Part shown: in pieces, positions 35,557-43,770 of the stretch | Position numbering within the stretch: position 1 is the first letter of the stretch | How the letters are laid out: every line of letters starts with the position of its first letter | From: Gammaproteobacteria bacterium | GTDB lineage: Bacteria > Pseudomonadota > Gammaproteobacteria > Pseudomonadales > Pseudohongiellaceae | Assembly (NCBI GenBank): GCA_021773355.1 | Contig: JAJFKE010000051.1 | Coordinates: 221,387 to 285,386, forward strand | Length of the DNA: 64,000 bases | Direction of reading: 5' to 3' | Made by a program: the position numbers and the translations under genes | The notes under the pieces: generated by a model | Database searches by the model: none | What the model was told of the DNA's origin: nothing | What the model saw: the letters and a program-made list of their open reading frames with translations, nothing else

Positions 35557-35644
35557 GGTAGGATTGAAAGCGAATGGTACGCTGAAAAAAGGGTATCGAT
35601 TCAAGCGTGGTGGCGGTGTGGTGAAGTCGAAAAAGCGCCGCTAG
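35534..35644 (+). CDS. 36-residue highly basic peptide
   Basis: MRKKRRSKVGLKANGTLKKG at the start and KSKKRR at the end: about 45 percent Lys and Arg. It overlaps the preceding gene by 23 bases in another frame and is the last gene of the late operon. A DNA-condensing virion protein is a reasonable guess. Confidence 0.5.
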   Translation: MRKKRRSKVGLKANGTLKKGYRFKRGGGVVKSKKRR

Positions 35645-35645
35645 A

Positions 35646-35722
35646 AGTGGCCAATTAGTGGCCGTCTTCACGTGGTTTCTGTGCGCTTAAGAGGCTTTGT
35701 GGCGCTTGGAAAACGAGTGGCC
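35646..35722. promoter_or_regulatory. Candidate integrase arm-type sites, right
   Basis: AGTGGCC occurs at 35646, 35657 and 35716. The first two are eleven bases apart with a four-base spacer, exactly as at the left end. These lie between the last gene and the attachment repeat. Confidence 0.5.
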
Positions 35723-35759
35723 ATGCGGAGGCCACGTAGCACGCGGCTTTCTGCGCGGT

Positions 35760-35804
35760 CTTGTAATCAGCAGGTCCCGAGTTCGACTCTTGGTGGCGGC
35801 ACCA
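35760..35804. repeat. Attachment repeat, right (attR core)
   Basis: Exact 45-base copy of the tRNA-Thr 3' end, including CCA. The 5' part of the tRNA is missing here, so this copy is not a functional tRNA. The second integrative element begins directly after it. Confidence 0.95.
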
Positions 35805-35852
35805 TTTTCCTTTCCAGCAACATCCAGCACAATCCCCTTGATGCTATAAACT

Positions 35853-35870
35853 CCGCACTTTTTGCGGTTT
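35853..35870 (+). terminator. Weak terminator-like hairpin
   Basis: CCGCA-CTTTT-TGCGG followed by TTTATT. The five-base stem and short T run are marginal. It may have been the terminator of tRNA-Thr before insertion of the provirus. Confidence 0.3.
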
Positions 35871-35872
35871 AT

Positions 35873-35889
35873 TGTCCAGCGATGTCCAG
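35873..35889. promoter_or_regulatory. Candidate arm-type sites of the second integrase
   Basis: TGTCCAG occurs at 35873 and again at 35883, ten bases apart, just upstream of the P4-type integrase and after the attachment repeat. Related CATCCAGCA sequence lies near 35821. Inference only. Confidence 0.3.
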
Positions 35890-35965
35890 AGATGAATTGC
35901 AACATCTTGGATTTATAGTAACATCTGTAGTTACACCAATTGCCGAAAACATCAGCGATGTAACT

Positions 35966-37225
35966 ATGGCTCGAAAGACCACACCCTTGAGTGATACTCA
36001 AATCAAGCAGGCTAAACCAAGAGAAAGCGAGTACACGCTTTGGGATGGTGGTGGCCTAGGGCTGAGAGTAAGGCCGAATGGCTCAAAGGTCTGGCTTTTC
36101 AATTACTACACCCCCTACACTAAGAAACGCACTAATTTAGGCTTGGGTGGTTATTCACGATCTAAAGAGGGGAAGACACTCGCAGAAGTTCGCAGGGATC
36201 GAGATAAGTACAGAGACTTGGTTGACCGAAATATCGATCCGAAGGATTTTCGAAGAGAGGAAGAGCGGAGTGGCAGGGAGGCGCATGAAAACACTTTCCA
36301 AGTTGTTTATCTGAAGTGGTTAAAAACCAAAGAAGACTCTTGGTCAAAATCCTACTACAAACGTCTTACTCAGGCTCTCCAACTTCACATTCTGCCAGCA
36401 TTAGGTCCACTGCCTATTTCAAAAATAAATGCCCCGGATACTATCAAGCTGTTAGAGCCTATAGCAGATCGGCAAGCACTGGAGACTATCCGGAAGCTGT
36501 GTCGATGGATCAATGAGATCATGGTTTTCGCGACCAACACTGGGCTTGTGGACGCCAACCGGCTTGCGGGCATAGCGAAAGCTTTTAAGCCTCCCAAGGT
36601 CGTAAATCGACCCTCTATCAAGCCGGCGCAACTCCCTAAGTTCTTAAAGGCTCTGGATCAATCCGGTAATACATTAACTACTAAGTGCTTAATACTCTGG
36701 CTGCTTCATACCATGGCTCGTCCTGCCGAGGGATCAGGGGCCAAGTGGGATGAAATAGATTTCAAGAATAAGGTATGGAACGTCGACCCTGAGAGAATGA
36801 AAAAGCGCCGTCCGCATACAGTTCCTCTAACAGACCAAACACTTCAGATCCTTGAAGCCATGAAACCAATTAGTCAGCATCGAGAATATGTATTTCCATC
36901 TCGCAGTCGTCCGAAGGAGCCTATTAATAGCGAGACACCAAACGTAGCCATGAAACGCATGGGTTATAAGGGAGTCTTTGTAGCGCATGGTATGAGGGCT
37001 CTGGCAAGTACGGTGTTGAATGGACAGGAATTCCCAGAAGACATAATTGAAGTTGCTCAGTCTCGTGTCGGTAAAGACTCGGTTAGGGCTGTTTACAACC
37101 GTGCTGAGTATTTGGAACAAAGACGGTTAATGATGAAATGGTGGAGTGAGTATATTGAGGACTCGGCTACCGGAAAGAAAAAGCTTCCATATGATAAGAA
37201 ACACCTCAAATTGGTAGGGGCATAG
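35966..37225 (+). CDS. int: P4-type tyrosine integrase (DUF4102 arm-binding domain)
   Basis: About 419 residues from ATG 35966. The N-terminal arm-binding domain is typical: LSDTQIKQAKPRESEYTLWD then GGGLGLRVRPNGSKVW. The catalytic core has LHTMARPAEGSGAKWDEID (Arg), Lys in MKKRRPHTVPL, HGMRALASTVLN (H-x-x-R) and the terminal region with Tyr in VRAVYNRAEYLEQR. The frame is open far upstream through the attachment repeat, but the family starts at this Met. P4-type integrases target tRNA 3' ends, fitting insertion at the same tRNA-Thr site. Confidence 0.92.
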   Translation: MARKTTPLSDTQIKQAKPRESEYTLWDGGGLGLRVRPNGSKVWLFNYYTPYTKKRTNLGLGGYSRSKEGKTLAEVRRDRDKYRDLVDRNIDPKDFRREEERSGREAHENTFQVVYLKWLKTKEDSWSKSYYKRLTQALQLHILPALGPLPISKINAPDTIKLLEPIADRQALETIRKLCRWINEIMVFATNTGLVDANRLAGIAKAFKPPKVVNRPSIKPAQLPKFLKALDQSGNTLTTKCLILWLLHTMARPAEGSGAKWDEIDFKNKVWNVDPERMKKRRPHTVPLTDQTLQILEAMKPISQHREYVFPSRSRPKEPINSETPNVAMKRMGYKGVFVAHGMRALASTVLNGQEFPEDIIEVAQSRVGKDSVRAVYNRAEYLEQRRLMMKWWSEYIEDSATGKKKLPYDKKHLKLVGA

Positions 37226-37278
37226 TCTGGTTCTGGAAGAGCCGAATTCCATTATACCACTCAGCGTACAAGGTCCAA

Positions 37279-38259
37279 ATGCGGAATAATTTATTCAATT
37301 TAAAAGATTGGCTGACTTTAGATGACGCAGCGGGGCATTTATCTATTCTCTTCAGAGAAAATCTAAGAGTTGCAGACATATTGAGGTTGGCCCTGGATGG
37401 GCACCTTATTTTGTCTGTGAATTTAGTTAATCATGCTTATGCTCGGTGTGGAACTGTTGTTGAGTTAGACGATGTGATCTGGAGTGAATCAACTGTAATA
37501 ATTAAACATTGGCCCGAACCCGAATCGAAGGGAGTAAAAAAAATTCGACCGATGAAAAGCTTGGATATTGGCGGGAATAAATATCTTAATCTTTCAAGTA
37601 GAACAAAAGTGATTAAGGGGGTTTGGGACTTGCCTATGATTGGAAACGAGAAGCTACACGTTGAAAATTATTATCAGCAATTAATAGGTGGGCCTGCGGT
37701 AAAACTAATTCATCTGAAAGGAGCGTTCCTGAGTAAGGCTGATGAAGAAATTTGGCAATTGCAAGAGTATGCCAGTGATATCAGCTCCTCATCAGGAGGG
37801 ATTAGAGGAGCAGACCAAATAAAAGATAGCCAAAGTTCAAAAAGCCAAGTACTGAGTGTCTCCAAGGAGTTCACGGAAGAGGAGCGAATTAGAGCAGAAA
37901 AGAAAGAAAGTTGTTTTTTTCCAGCAGGGGGAATCCCTCTGGACAGTGTTTTGGTAGTTAGAACTGAATCCTTGGTAAAATTTCAGGAAAGATTTCACCA
38001 AGGTGACAAAATATCAGAAAACGTAACTGAAAAAGAAAGGGAAAGTATGTTGAAAATGATCCTTGGGATGGCGATCTCAAGATACGGGTATGAACTACGA
38101 GCAGAAAAGCGTCAAGTCGCTACTGGTAGTAAGAACGGTTCAATTTCCGTCGATCTCGAAACCAGTGGACTGAAGCTTGATACGGATACGATACGGAAAT
38201 ATATAAAAGCAGCTGAGGATCAATTCGCTTCTCAGATCCAGACAAAAGACAAATTCTGA
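37279..38259 (+). CDS. Hypothetical protein of integrative elements
   Basis: 326 residues. The N-terminus (KDWLTLDDAAGHLSILF) looks like a short helix-turn-helix lead. The C-terminal block MILGMAISRYGYELRAEKRQ through LDTDTIRKYIKAAEDQF is a pattern I have seen in proteins that follow phage-type integrases. The middle is Ser-rich and probably linker. Its role is unknown. Confidence 0.6.
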   Translation: MRNNLFNLKDWLTLDDAAGHLSILFRENLRVADILRLALDGHLILSVNLVNHAYARCGTVVELDDVIWSESTVIIKHWPEPESKGVKKIRPMKSLDIGGNKYLNLSSRTKVIKGVWDLPMIGNEKLHVENYYQQLIGGPAVKLIHLKGAFLSKADEEIWQLQEYASDISSSSGGIRGADQIKDSQSSKSQVLSVSKEFTEEERIRAEKKESCFFPAGGIPLDSVLVVRTESLVKFQERFHQGDKISENVTEKERESMLKMILGMAISRYGYELRAEKRQVATGSKNGSISVDLETSGLKLDTDTIRKYIKAAEDQFASQIQTKDKF

Positions 38260-38359
38260 ATAATTAACCGATTCGGTTAACTTACAACCGAAATCGGTCA
38301 ACTCAACCACCAGACGTCAGAAGATTACCCTGTCCATTAACGAACAGGAGTACTCTACT

Positions 38360-38662
38360 ATGCCAGACCTACCTAAGACCGGATTTTTTCGCCTTTCTCA
38401 AATTCTCGGTGACAAAAAAGCAGACCCGCCCATTCCCGCACTTATACCTGTTGGCAGGTCGACCTGGTGGGAAGGCGTTAAGTCTGGGCGTTACCCACAG
38501 CCAGTCCGATTCTTAGGTCCGCGCATTACAGCATGGCGGGTTGAGGACATTCTCTCCCTCATTGAAGGGGATTGGGTCAATGAAAATACAGACTTGAAGG
38601 GAAAAAATTTGGAGCGGTGCAGAAAGTCTCTCAGTGCGGGGATTAGAAATGGAACAAACTAA
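38360..38662 (+). CDS. AlpA-family regulatory protein
   Basis: 100 residues. GFFRLSQILG, VGRSTWWEGVKSGRYPQPVR and ITAWRVEDI are the winged-helix AlpA signature. AlpA proteins activate integrase or excision of P4-like satellites. It precedes the helicase gene and overlaps it by a few bases. Confidence 0.88.
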   Translation: MPDLPKTGFFRLSQILGDKKADPPIPALIPVGRSTWWEGVKSGRYPQPVRFLGPRITAWRVEDILSLIEGDWVNENTDLKGKNLERCRKSLSAGIRNGTN

Positions 38663-40163
38663 TATAGAACGCCAAACCGTTTTATCGCGTGAGGAGGATT
38701 GTGCAATAGAGGGCGCATTTCCTCAATCCAGTAATGCGATCCGATCCACTCAGCCGAATCCACTCGCCGTAATTGATCAGGGAATGGGAGATAGTAACCA
38801 GGATCTTTCGCATGACTCTCTGGCTCTGAAGCTCTCGAGCTCAGGCTGGAATAAAATTGCTCGCTATGTACACAAATGGGGGAGATGGGTGTTCTGGGAC
38901 GGGCACAGGTGGGAGCGTGATGACAAATTGCATCACTACACAAAAATCAGACAGTTTCTGCGTGAAATAGCGAGCAGCCTTATACAAAATATAGAATCAA
39001 GTTCGACATCGTCTAACAACGAAAACATGATTAAAGAGGCTCGGCAAAGCTCTAAATTCCTGCGTAAGAAAGATACGATAACATCAGTTGAATCTCTGGC
39101 GAGATCAAACGCAGATCTGGTTGCAACTCCAGAACAATTTGATAGTAACCTCATGGTGCTCGGTACTCCTGGGGGTACCGTAGATCTAGCTACTGGCACT
39201 CTGAACGAGGCAGAACCGCAACACTTTATTACCAAGCTATGTGCCACAACGCCGGCTGAAGTAGGTACGAAAGCGCCGCGTTGGGAAGCTTTTCTCGAAA
39301 AGGTATTTAGTGGCAATGATGAAGTGATAGAGTTTATGCAAACTGTGGCAGGCTATGCTCTAACCGGTCACACACGAGAGCACAAATTATTTTTTTTGTA
39401 TGGTGAGGGCCGAAATGGAAAATCTGTGTTTCTAGACACATTATTTCAAATCATGGGCGGTTATTCCAAGCGCTCCGCCTCTCAAATTTTCCTAGATAAC
39501 AGTAATGAATTACACCCCACTGGGCTAGCCGGATTAATGGGGGCGAGGCTCGTTGCAGGCAGCGAGCTACCTGCAGGCAAGGCATGGAATGAATCCGTCA
39601 TCAAAGATTTGACTGGTGGTGATGTGATTTCTGCTAGGTTAATGCGTCAAGATTTTTTTGACTACACTCCCCAATTTACCATGTTTATTGCAGGTAATCA
39701 TCAGCCTGCATTTCGGGGTATAAATGAAGCCATAAGATCACGCGTGGTACTTGTTCCCTTTTCAGAGACCATACCTGAATCAGAGCGCGATCCCAGGCTA
39801 TTGGAGAAACTTAAACTAGAGTGGCCTGCTATTCTCCGCTGGATGATTAAAGGAGCAGTTCGGTGGAATAGAGAGGGTATTCAGCTGCCCGATACTATTA
39901 AGGCCGCTAGCTCAGAATATCTTGATTCTGAGGATACGCTAGGTGTGTTTTTGAGTGAGCATTTGGAATTCCAGCCGGAAAGTAAAGTGACTACCGCTGA
40001 AGTATATGACCGGTTTAGGGAATGGCAGGTCGACAATGGTATTAAGCAGCCATGGACAAAAAATGCAATGAGTCGGGCTATCAAGGAAAGAGGCATTGAA
40101 TCTGCAAAACTGGCACAAGGCGCGAGAGGATTTAAAGGAATAGCGCTTAAAACAGCGGGGTAA
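38649..40163 (+). CDS. P4-family phage/plasmid helicase (D5 type)
   Basis: About 504 residues from ATG 38649. The C-terminal half is the superfamily 3 helicase with Walker A GEGRNGKS (residues 252-259), HTREHKLFFLYG before it, and IAGNHQPAFRGINEAIRSRV with the sensor and arginine-finger region. The N-terminal part holds a D5-type domain (WGRWVFWDGHRWERDD). The Toprim/zinc primase module of full P4 alpha protein is absent. It should unwind the element's origin; iteron-like repeats follow directly. Confidence 0.9.
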   Translation: MEQTNIERQTVLSREEDCAIEGAFPQSSNAIRSTQPNPLAVIDQGMGDSNQDLSHDSLALKLSSSGWNKIARYVHKWGRWVFWDGHRWERDDKLHHYTKIRQFLREIASSLIQNIESSSTSSNNENMIKEARQSSKFLRKKDTITSVESLARSNADLVATPEQFDSNLMVLGTPGGTVDLATGTLNEAEPQHFITKLCATTPAEVGTKAPRWEAFLEKVFSGNDEVIEFMQTVAGYALTGHTREHKLFFLYGEGRNGKSVFLDTLFQIMGGYSKRSASQIFLDNSNELHPTGLAGLMGARLVAGSELPAGKAWNESVIKDLTGGDVISARLMRQDFFDYTPQFTMFIAGNHQPAFRGINEAIRSRVVLVPFSETIPESERDPRLLEKLKLEWPAILRWMIKGAVRWNREGIQLPDTIKAASSEYLDSEDTLGVFLSEHLEFQPESKVTTAEVYDRFREWQVDNGIKQPWTKNAMSRAIKERGIESAKLAQGARGFKGIALKTAG

Positions 40164-40192
40164 TATCCCTAAAATTTATGATATCTAACTCG

Positions 40193-40293
40193 GGTGGCAG
40201 ATGTGGCAGATTTTTTTGTATCAACCGTATATGTTTATTTTCGCATTTTTGGTCTAGACGGTAGATAAAGGAGAATGTGCCACATGTGCCACC
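40193..40293. repeat. Iteron-like repeats and 18-base inverted repeat
   Basis: GGTGGCAGATGTGGCAGA (40193-40210) contains two direct GTGGCAGA copies. TGTGCCACATGTGCCACC (40276-40293) is its reverse complement with two mismatches. They lie just after the helicase gene, the place where P4-like replicons keep the cis-acting origin. Confidence 0.55.
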
Positions 40294-40434
40294 TTATGAA
40301 AAATGGGGAGATTGTTAGATTGGTTATTAGAATCAGGGGGTTAGGCTTTATGCTAACAGCTCTATCGCTTTTAAGGAGGAATAGTTGGTCCACTGACCCT
40401 ATCACAATAATCAACAACTAAACTGTAAAAAATC

Positions 40435-41049
40435 ATGAGCAATTCGACGAAATATGAAGACATTCTATTGACAACACCAGCGGGCATTAATCGCCAAGTC
40501 CGGGTAAATCGTGTTAAGGCCAAGGCAAGGATTAATAAGGTAGACGAAGGCACTTACAGGCACCCTGGAGGTCGACCTTCTGCTTACAGAGCAGAATACG
40601 CAGAACAGGCTCGAAAACTTTGCCTCTTGATGGGTGCAGAGGACAAGCACTTGGCCGAAGTTTTTGGCGTGAGTGAAAGAACCATTAACAGATGGAAAAA
40701 GGCATATCCTGAGTTTTGTCAGTCCATAAGGGCAGGAAAATTGATAGCAGATGCGAATGTGGCAGCGAGATTGTATGACAGAGCGATTGGGATGAAGGTC
40801 GTGAAGACTCATTTCGCGCGCCATGAGGTGCATGTAGCTGCTATTGAATACGTAAAGGAATTGCCACCAGATGTAAAGGCAATGAGCCTGTGGTTACGTA
40901 ACAGGCAGGGTGGTCATTGGCAGGAAACTCCCGCTCGCGCAGAACAGGATGGTGGCGCTTTCTCAATAGTCATTCATCATGAGTTGCATCCTGATGATCA
41001 AAGGCTCCTAGACCTGACCAATTCAGAGCAGTCAGTGAGTAGTAAGTAA
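40435..41049 (+). CDS. Terminase small-subunit-like DNA-binding protein
   Basis: 204 residues. A homeodomain-like helix-turn-helix is clear: CLLMGAEDKHLAEVFGVSER followed by TINRWKKAYPEFCQSIRAGK, as in phage small terminase subunits. ANVAARLYDRAIGM and KAMSLWLRNRQGGHWQE also match that family. No large terminase is nearby, so in this satellite-like element it may redirect helper packaging or act as a regulator. Confidence 0.75.
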   Translation: MSNSTKYEDILLTTPAGINRQVRVNRVKAKARINKVDEGTYRHPGGRPSAYRAEYAEQARKLCLLMGAEDKHLAEVFGVSERTINRWKKAYPEFCQSIRAGKLIADANVAARLYDRAIGMKVVKTHFARHEVHVAAIEYVKELPPDVKAMSLWLRNRQGGHWQETPARAEQDGGAFSIVIHHELHPDDQRLLDLTNSEQSVSSK

Positions 41050-41395
41050 AAGCCCACGTTCTTATTTGGTTAGGTAGGCGATAGATTTTTCAATGGTTTA
41101 TATGATTCAACGAATCTAGTATTAGTAAATTCTCAAAAAAGGTTGTCAGATCAATTTTAAGAGTTTTTCTTAGTGGCCCATGCCCCGGAACCCGTTTCGT
41201 TCTTTAAACCTCCCAGGGAGGGTTCTATTAGCTGCTGTTGCGTGTTTAGGAAATGCCAATGGCATTTAAAATTAACTGAATCAAATTTCGACTTTGAGAA
41301 GCATCTAATAAGTTGGTGATGCAGAAGCTAGAGACATTATCAGCTCCTAATTTTTATTACATCGTCCGAAACCTATAAGGACTTATTGAATAGTA
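41050..41395. other. Gene-free stretch
   Basis: AT-rich sequence without a credible gene. It holds two dyads: CCTCCC-AG-GGAGGG near 41208 and AAATGCC-AAT-GGCATTT (41251-41267). The latter could be a factor-independent terminator stem but lacks a clear T run. Confidence 0.5.
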
Positions 41396-41734
41396 CTAAT
41401 TGTCTGCTGTTCCATTCTGCCCTGGGTCGATTAATTTAAACCGGGTTTCTGGTATTGGAGTTCCTTCATTATTGGGTCGATCAAACTGGTCAAATATATT
41501 TCCAATTACTGGAGGTTCCGGCAACTCTTGAAACCTGTGTTCGGCGCCCGAAAATTGCCTTTCACAAGCCACTCTGATTGTTTGAGCGGCAACATCGGAT
41601 TGCAATCCCTTGGAGTTTTTGAGTAAACACTCTTCTCTAGATGTTGGCTCTAGGAACTGGACATATTGGAGTGCGAGAAACGCACTACCTGCACAACCTA
41701 TGATGAAAAAAATGCCAAATATGGCTGTTTTCAC
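41396..41734 (-). CDS. Small exported or membrane-anchored protein
   Basis: 112 residues. MKTAIFGIFFIIGCAGSAFL is a signal or anchor segment; the rest is polar with two Cys and a Pro-rich end. No family recognised. It is divergent from the XRE regulator, so the operators at 41789-41834 may also control it. Confidence 0.55.
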   Translation of the reverse strand: MKTAIFGIFFIIGCAGSAFLALQYVQFLEPTSREECLLKNSKGLQSDVAAQTIRVACERQFSGAEHRFQELPEPPVIGNIFDQFDRPNNEGTPIPETRFKLIDPGQNGTADN

Positions 41735-41788
41735 TGTTCGATACCTCCTGGTTGCGGCAATAATTGTTGGAATATTGCGCCCATACTT

Positions 41789-41834
41789 TGTACCTAATTT
41801 GGGTACATTTTACCTTGTACCTACAATCGGTACA
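41789..41834. promoter_or_regulatory. Twin operators and promoter of the XRE regulator
   Basis: Two 19-base dyads, TGTACC-N7-GGTACA, lie at 41789-41807 and 41816-41834, centred 27 bases apart. TACAAT (41822-41827) inside the second operator, with TTGGGT (41799-41804) 17 bases upstream, makes a plausible promoter. The second operator touches the ATG, so transcription should begin at or near the start codon and be repressed by the gene product. Confidence 0.65.
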
Positions 41835-42074
41835 ATGCGTAAGACACTAAATTCTCCTGAATACAAGAAACTAGCCGCTTGGCTCAAGGAACAACGAGAG
41901 GCAAGTGGGCTCAATATGCGTGAACTGGCAGCGAAACTTGAAACGACACATTCATTCGTAGGAAAGGTAGAGCAGAGGGAGAGGAAATTGGATGTTATAG
42001 AGTTTTTACAGTACTGCGAAGCTCTTAAAGTATCTCCTATTGAAGGGCTAAGAGTAGTAAACAAGAAATTATAG
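41835..42074 (+). CDS. XRE-family transcriptional regulator
   Basis: 79 residues from ATG 41835. The helix-turn-helix spans about residues 10-60: WLKEQREASGLNMRELAAKL then ETTHSFVGKVEQRERKLDVI. A longer frame opens at 41610, but its first 75 codons lie over the divergent gene and the operators. There is no ribosome binding site, and the upstream operator abuts the start codon, suggesting a leaderless mRNA. It is probably an autorepressor. Confidence 0.82.
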   Translation: MRKTLNSPEYKKLAAWLKEQREASGLNMRELAAKLETTHSFVGKVEQRERKLDVIEFLQYCEALKVSPIEGLRVVNKKL

Positions 42075-42585
42075 TCTGTTCAATCTGTGCGTGAGATCAT
42101 TCTTTAGCTTGCTTACCTCGTTGGTTGGACTGAAATAAAAGCGCTCTACATGGTAGTAAAATTGTTAATCTTGCTTTATGACGAATTTGGGAAGTTCCAA
42201 TGGAGAATTGATCGAAAGCGCTGTATTTTATACGTCGTGCCTATTGGTAGTTGATTAGTAAAGATTTTGACTCTTTTCACTAATCTCGGCCATTTCGATT
42301 TCCTGCGCTTTTCATTACCACTATCGGCATTACATGAAGCTGGTGCTGATCGTTTCCTCCCCCTGAGATTGGCCCATTTATTGCCCGTCCCGCTCGTTCA
42401 GATATCAAATCCTTACTTGCCCTATTTTCAGCAAGGCTCTGTCGTCGCTAACCACTGCCCTCTGACTTCCCAACATTCGGATTGATTTACAATATTCAAG
42501 CCTAATATCAGTTAAGAAGGATAGATCAGGTATAATCTCTCTGTCGTATGTATTTTCAGCTAATTTCTAACTATTTGGGGTTTTT
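42075..42585. other. Gene-poor stretch before the kinase gene
   Basis: About 510 bases without a convincing gene. A frame at 42267-42485 has no ribosome binding site and no family resemblance. The end holds a -10 box TATAAT (42531-42536) with a poor -35, a candidate promoter for the kinase-TPR pair. Confidence 0.45.
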
Positions 42586-43770
42586 TTGAGTAATTTAACA
42601 CCTAAACAAGAATCCCTAATAAATCAAGTAGAGTCGGTTGCACTGCTCGACTCGAGGTATGAAGGCATGAAATGTGCCAATGCTTCTCCAACTATGGAGC
42701 GTAGAGGAGTATTGTCGTTAGTCTTTAAAGCCTGGGATGTCATCGAAGAGAACTATGTCGCTATAAAATTTATGGATCCTTCATTCCTCTCGGATCCATA
42801 TAGATTAGAAGCGTTTCACCGTGAACCAGATGTTGTCCGAAAGCTGGAGTCTGGTCGGAGGTGTTTGAACTTACGGAGTGGCTTGAAGGAATTTCAATGG
42901 GAACTCAAAGCCGGTGATGTAGTAATAGATTCGTTTGCATTGAATTACTTTGTTGTGGACTGGATTGAGAAGGAGATTGATGGCTATTTCAATTTTCAGG
43001 ATACAATTGAGGCTGAGCACAAGCTCGAGATATTCAAGTTAATTTGTCTAGCTGTAGCCGCAATTCACAGCCGTGAAGTTCATCATCGAGATGTAAAAAA
43101 AGACAATCTACGCCAGTGCCATTTGAGTGATGATATTTCTCTTATTGATTTTGGAACTGCAGCTAGACTAGATTCACCATTAATCAATGAGGTTTACCCA
43201 GAACCTGTTGGAGCTACAGCTTACTCTGCACCTGAAGCTCAATGCGGATTGAAAAGCTGTCGAACTGTTGGGAGTTATACGGATGTTTATGCATTGGGAT
43301 GTATATTGTATGAGCTATTTAATCAAGAATATTTTTATACCGCTCAGAATAGAAATCCATATTTTACACAATTACTAATTATGATGAGTATGGAGCTTTC
43401 AAAAGTTAAAAACGAACAGGAGAAACTCACGGTATGGAGTGAGCGTTTAGCGCGTCTGAGACAAACATTGGAACCTGCAGCTATCAATCTATCACTTGGC
43501 CATTCAATTCCTTCTGCAATTCTAGCTCCACTGATCAAGCTTCATAGGAGCTTAACAGCATTTGATTTTACTCATAGAGAGAATGATATCGGCAATATCA
43601 TTAGGCAAACGGACATATGCATAAAAATCTTACAGAATCATAAACTTGACGTTAGACGGAGGAGAAGGAAGGCGATTTTTGTTAAGAACCGGAATTCCAA
43701 ACTGGAGACTAGGAGAAAGAAGTTAATCGAATACCTCAAAAAGAAGGAAAAATCCTTTGCTAATTCGTAA
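42586..43770 (+). CDS. Soluble Ser/Thr protein kinase (Hanks type)
   Basis: 394 residues from a TTG start. Kinase landmarks are intact: Lys61 in VAIKF, His167-Arg168-Asp169 in VHHRDVKKDN with Lys171 and Asn174, Asp188-Phe189-Gly190, and Ala-Pro-Glu at 215-217. The glycine-rich loop is degenerate (RGVLSLVFKA). There is no membrane helix or PASTA domain; the last 50 residues are strongly basic (RRRRRKAI). It overlaps the TPR gene by 14 bases, so the two are translationally coupled and probably work together. Confidence 0.85.
   Translation: MSNLTPKQESLINQVESVALLDSRYEGMKCANASPTMERRGVLSLVFKAWDVIEENYVAIKFMDPSFLSDPYRLEAFHREPDVVRKLESGRRCLNLRSGLKEFQWELKAGDVVIDSFALNYFVVDWIEKEIDGYFNFQDTIEAEHKLEIFKLICLAVAAIHSREVHHRDVKKDNLRQCHLSDDISLIDFGTAARLDSPLINEVYPEPVGATAYSAPEAQCGLKSCRTVGSYTDVYALGCILYELFNQEYFYTAQNRNPYFTQLLIMMSMELSKVKNEQEKLTVWSERLARLRQTLEPAAINLSLGHSIPSAILAPLIKLHRSLTAFDFTHRENDIGNIIRQTDICIKILQNHKLDVRRRRRKAIFVKNRNSKLETRRKKLIEYLKKKEKSFANS

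Larger units (their letters stand above)
23254..35804. mobile_element. Integrated tailless double-jelly-roll-type phage, 12.5 kb
   Basis: The element lies between two copies of the tRNA-Thr 3' end, a repeat-to-repeat distance of 12,506 bases, the genome size range of PM2-like and autolykivirus-like phages (about 10 kb). Content in order: integrase and small leftward genes, repressor, early genes with a replication protein and origin candidate, then one long rightward operon with packaging ATPase, capsid protein, spike-like, peptidoglycan-acting and lipoprotein genes. There is no tail, portal, protease or large terminase gene. All reading frames appear intact, so it may be inducible. Confidence 0.88.

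Noticed and set aside
35672..35965. N-terminal extension of the P4-type integrase
   Set aside because: The frame is open but runs through the attachment repeat; the conserved protein starts at Met 35966.
42267..42485. Forward frame of 72 residues before the kinase gene
   Set aside because: No ribosome binding site, no recognisable family and no coupling to neighbours; probably chance.
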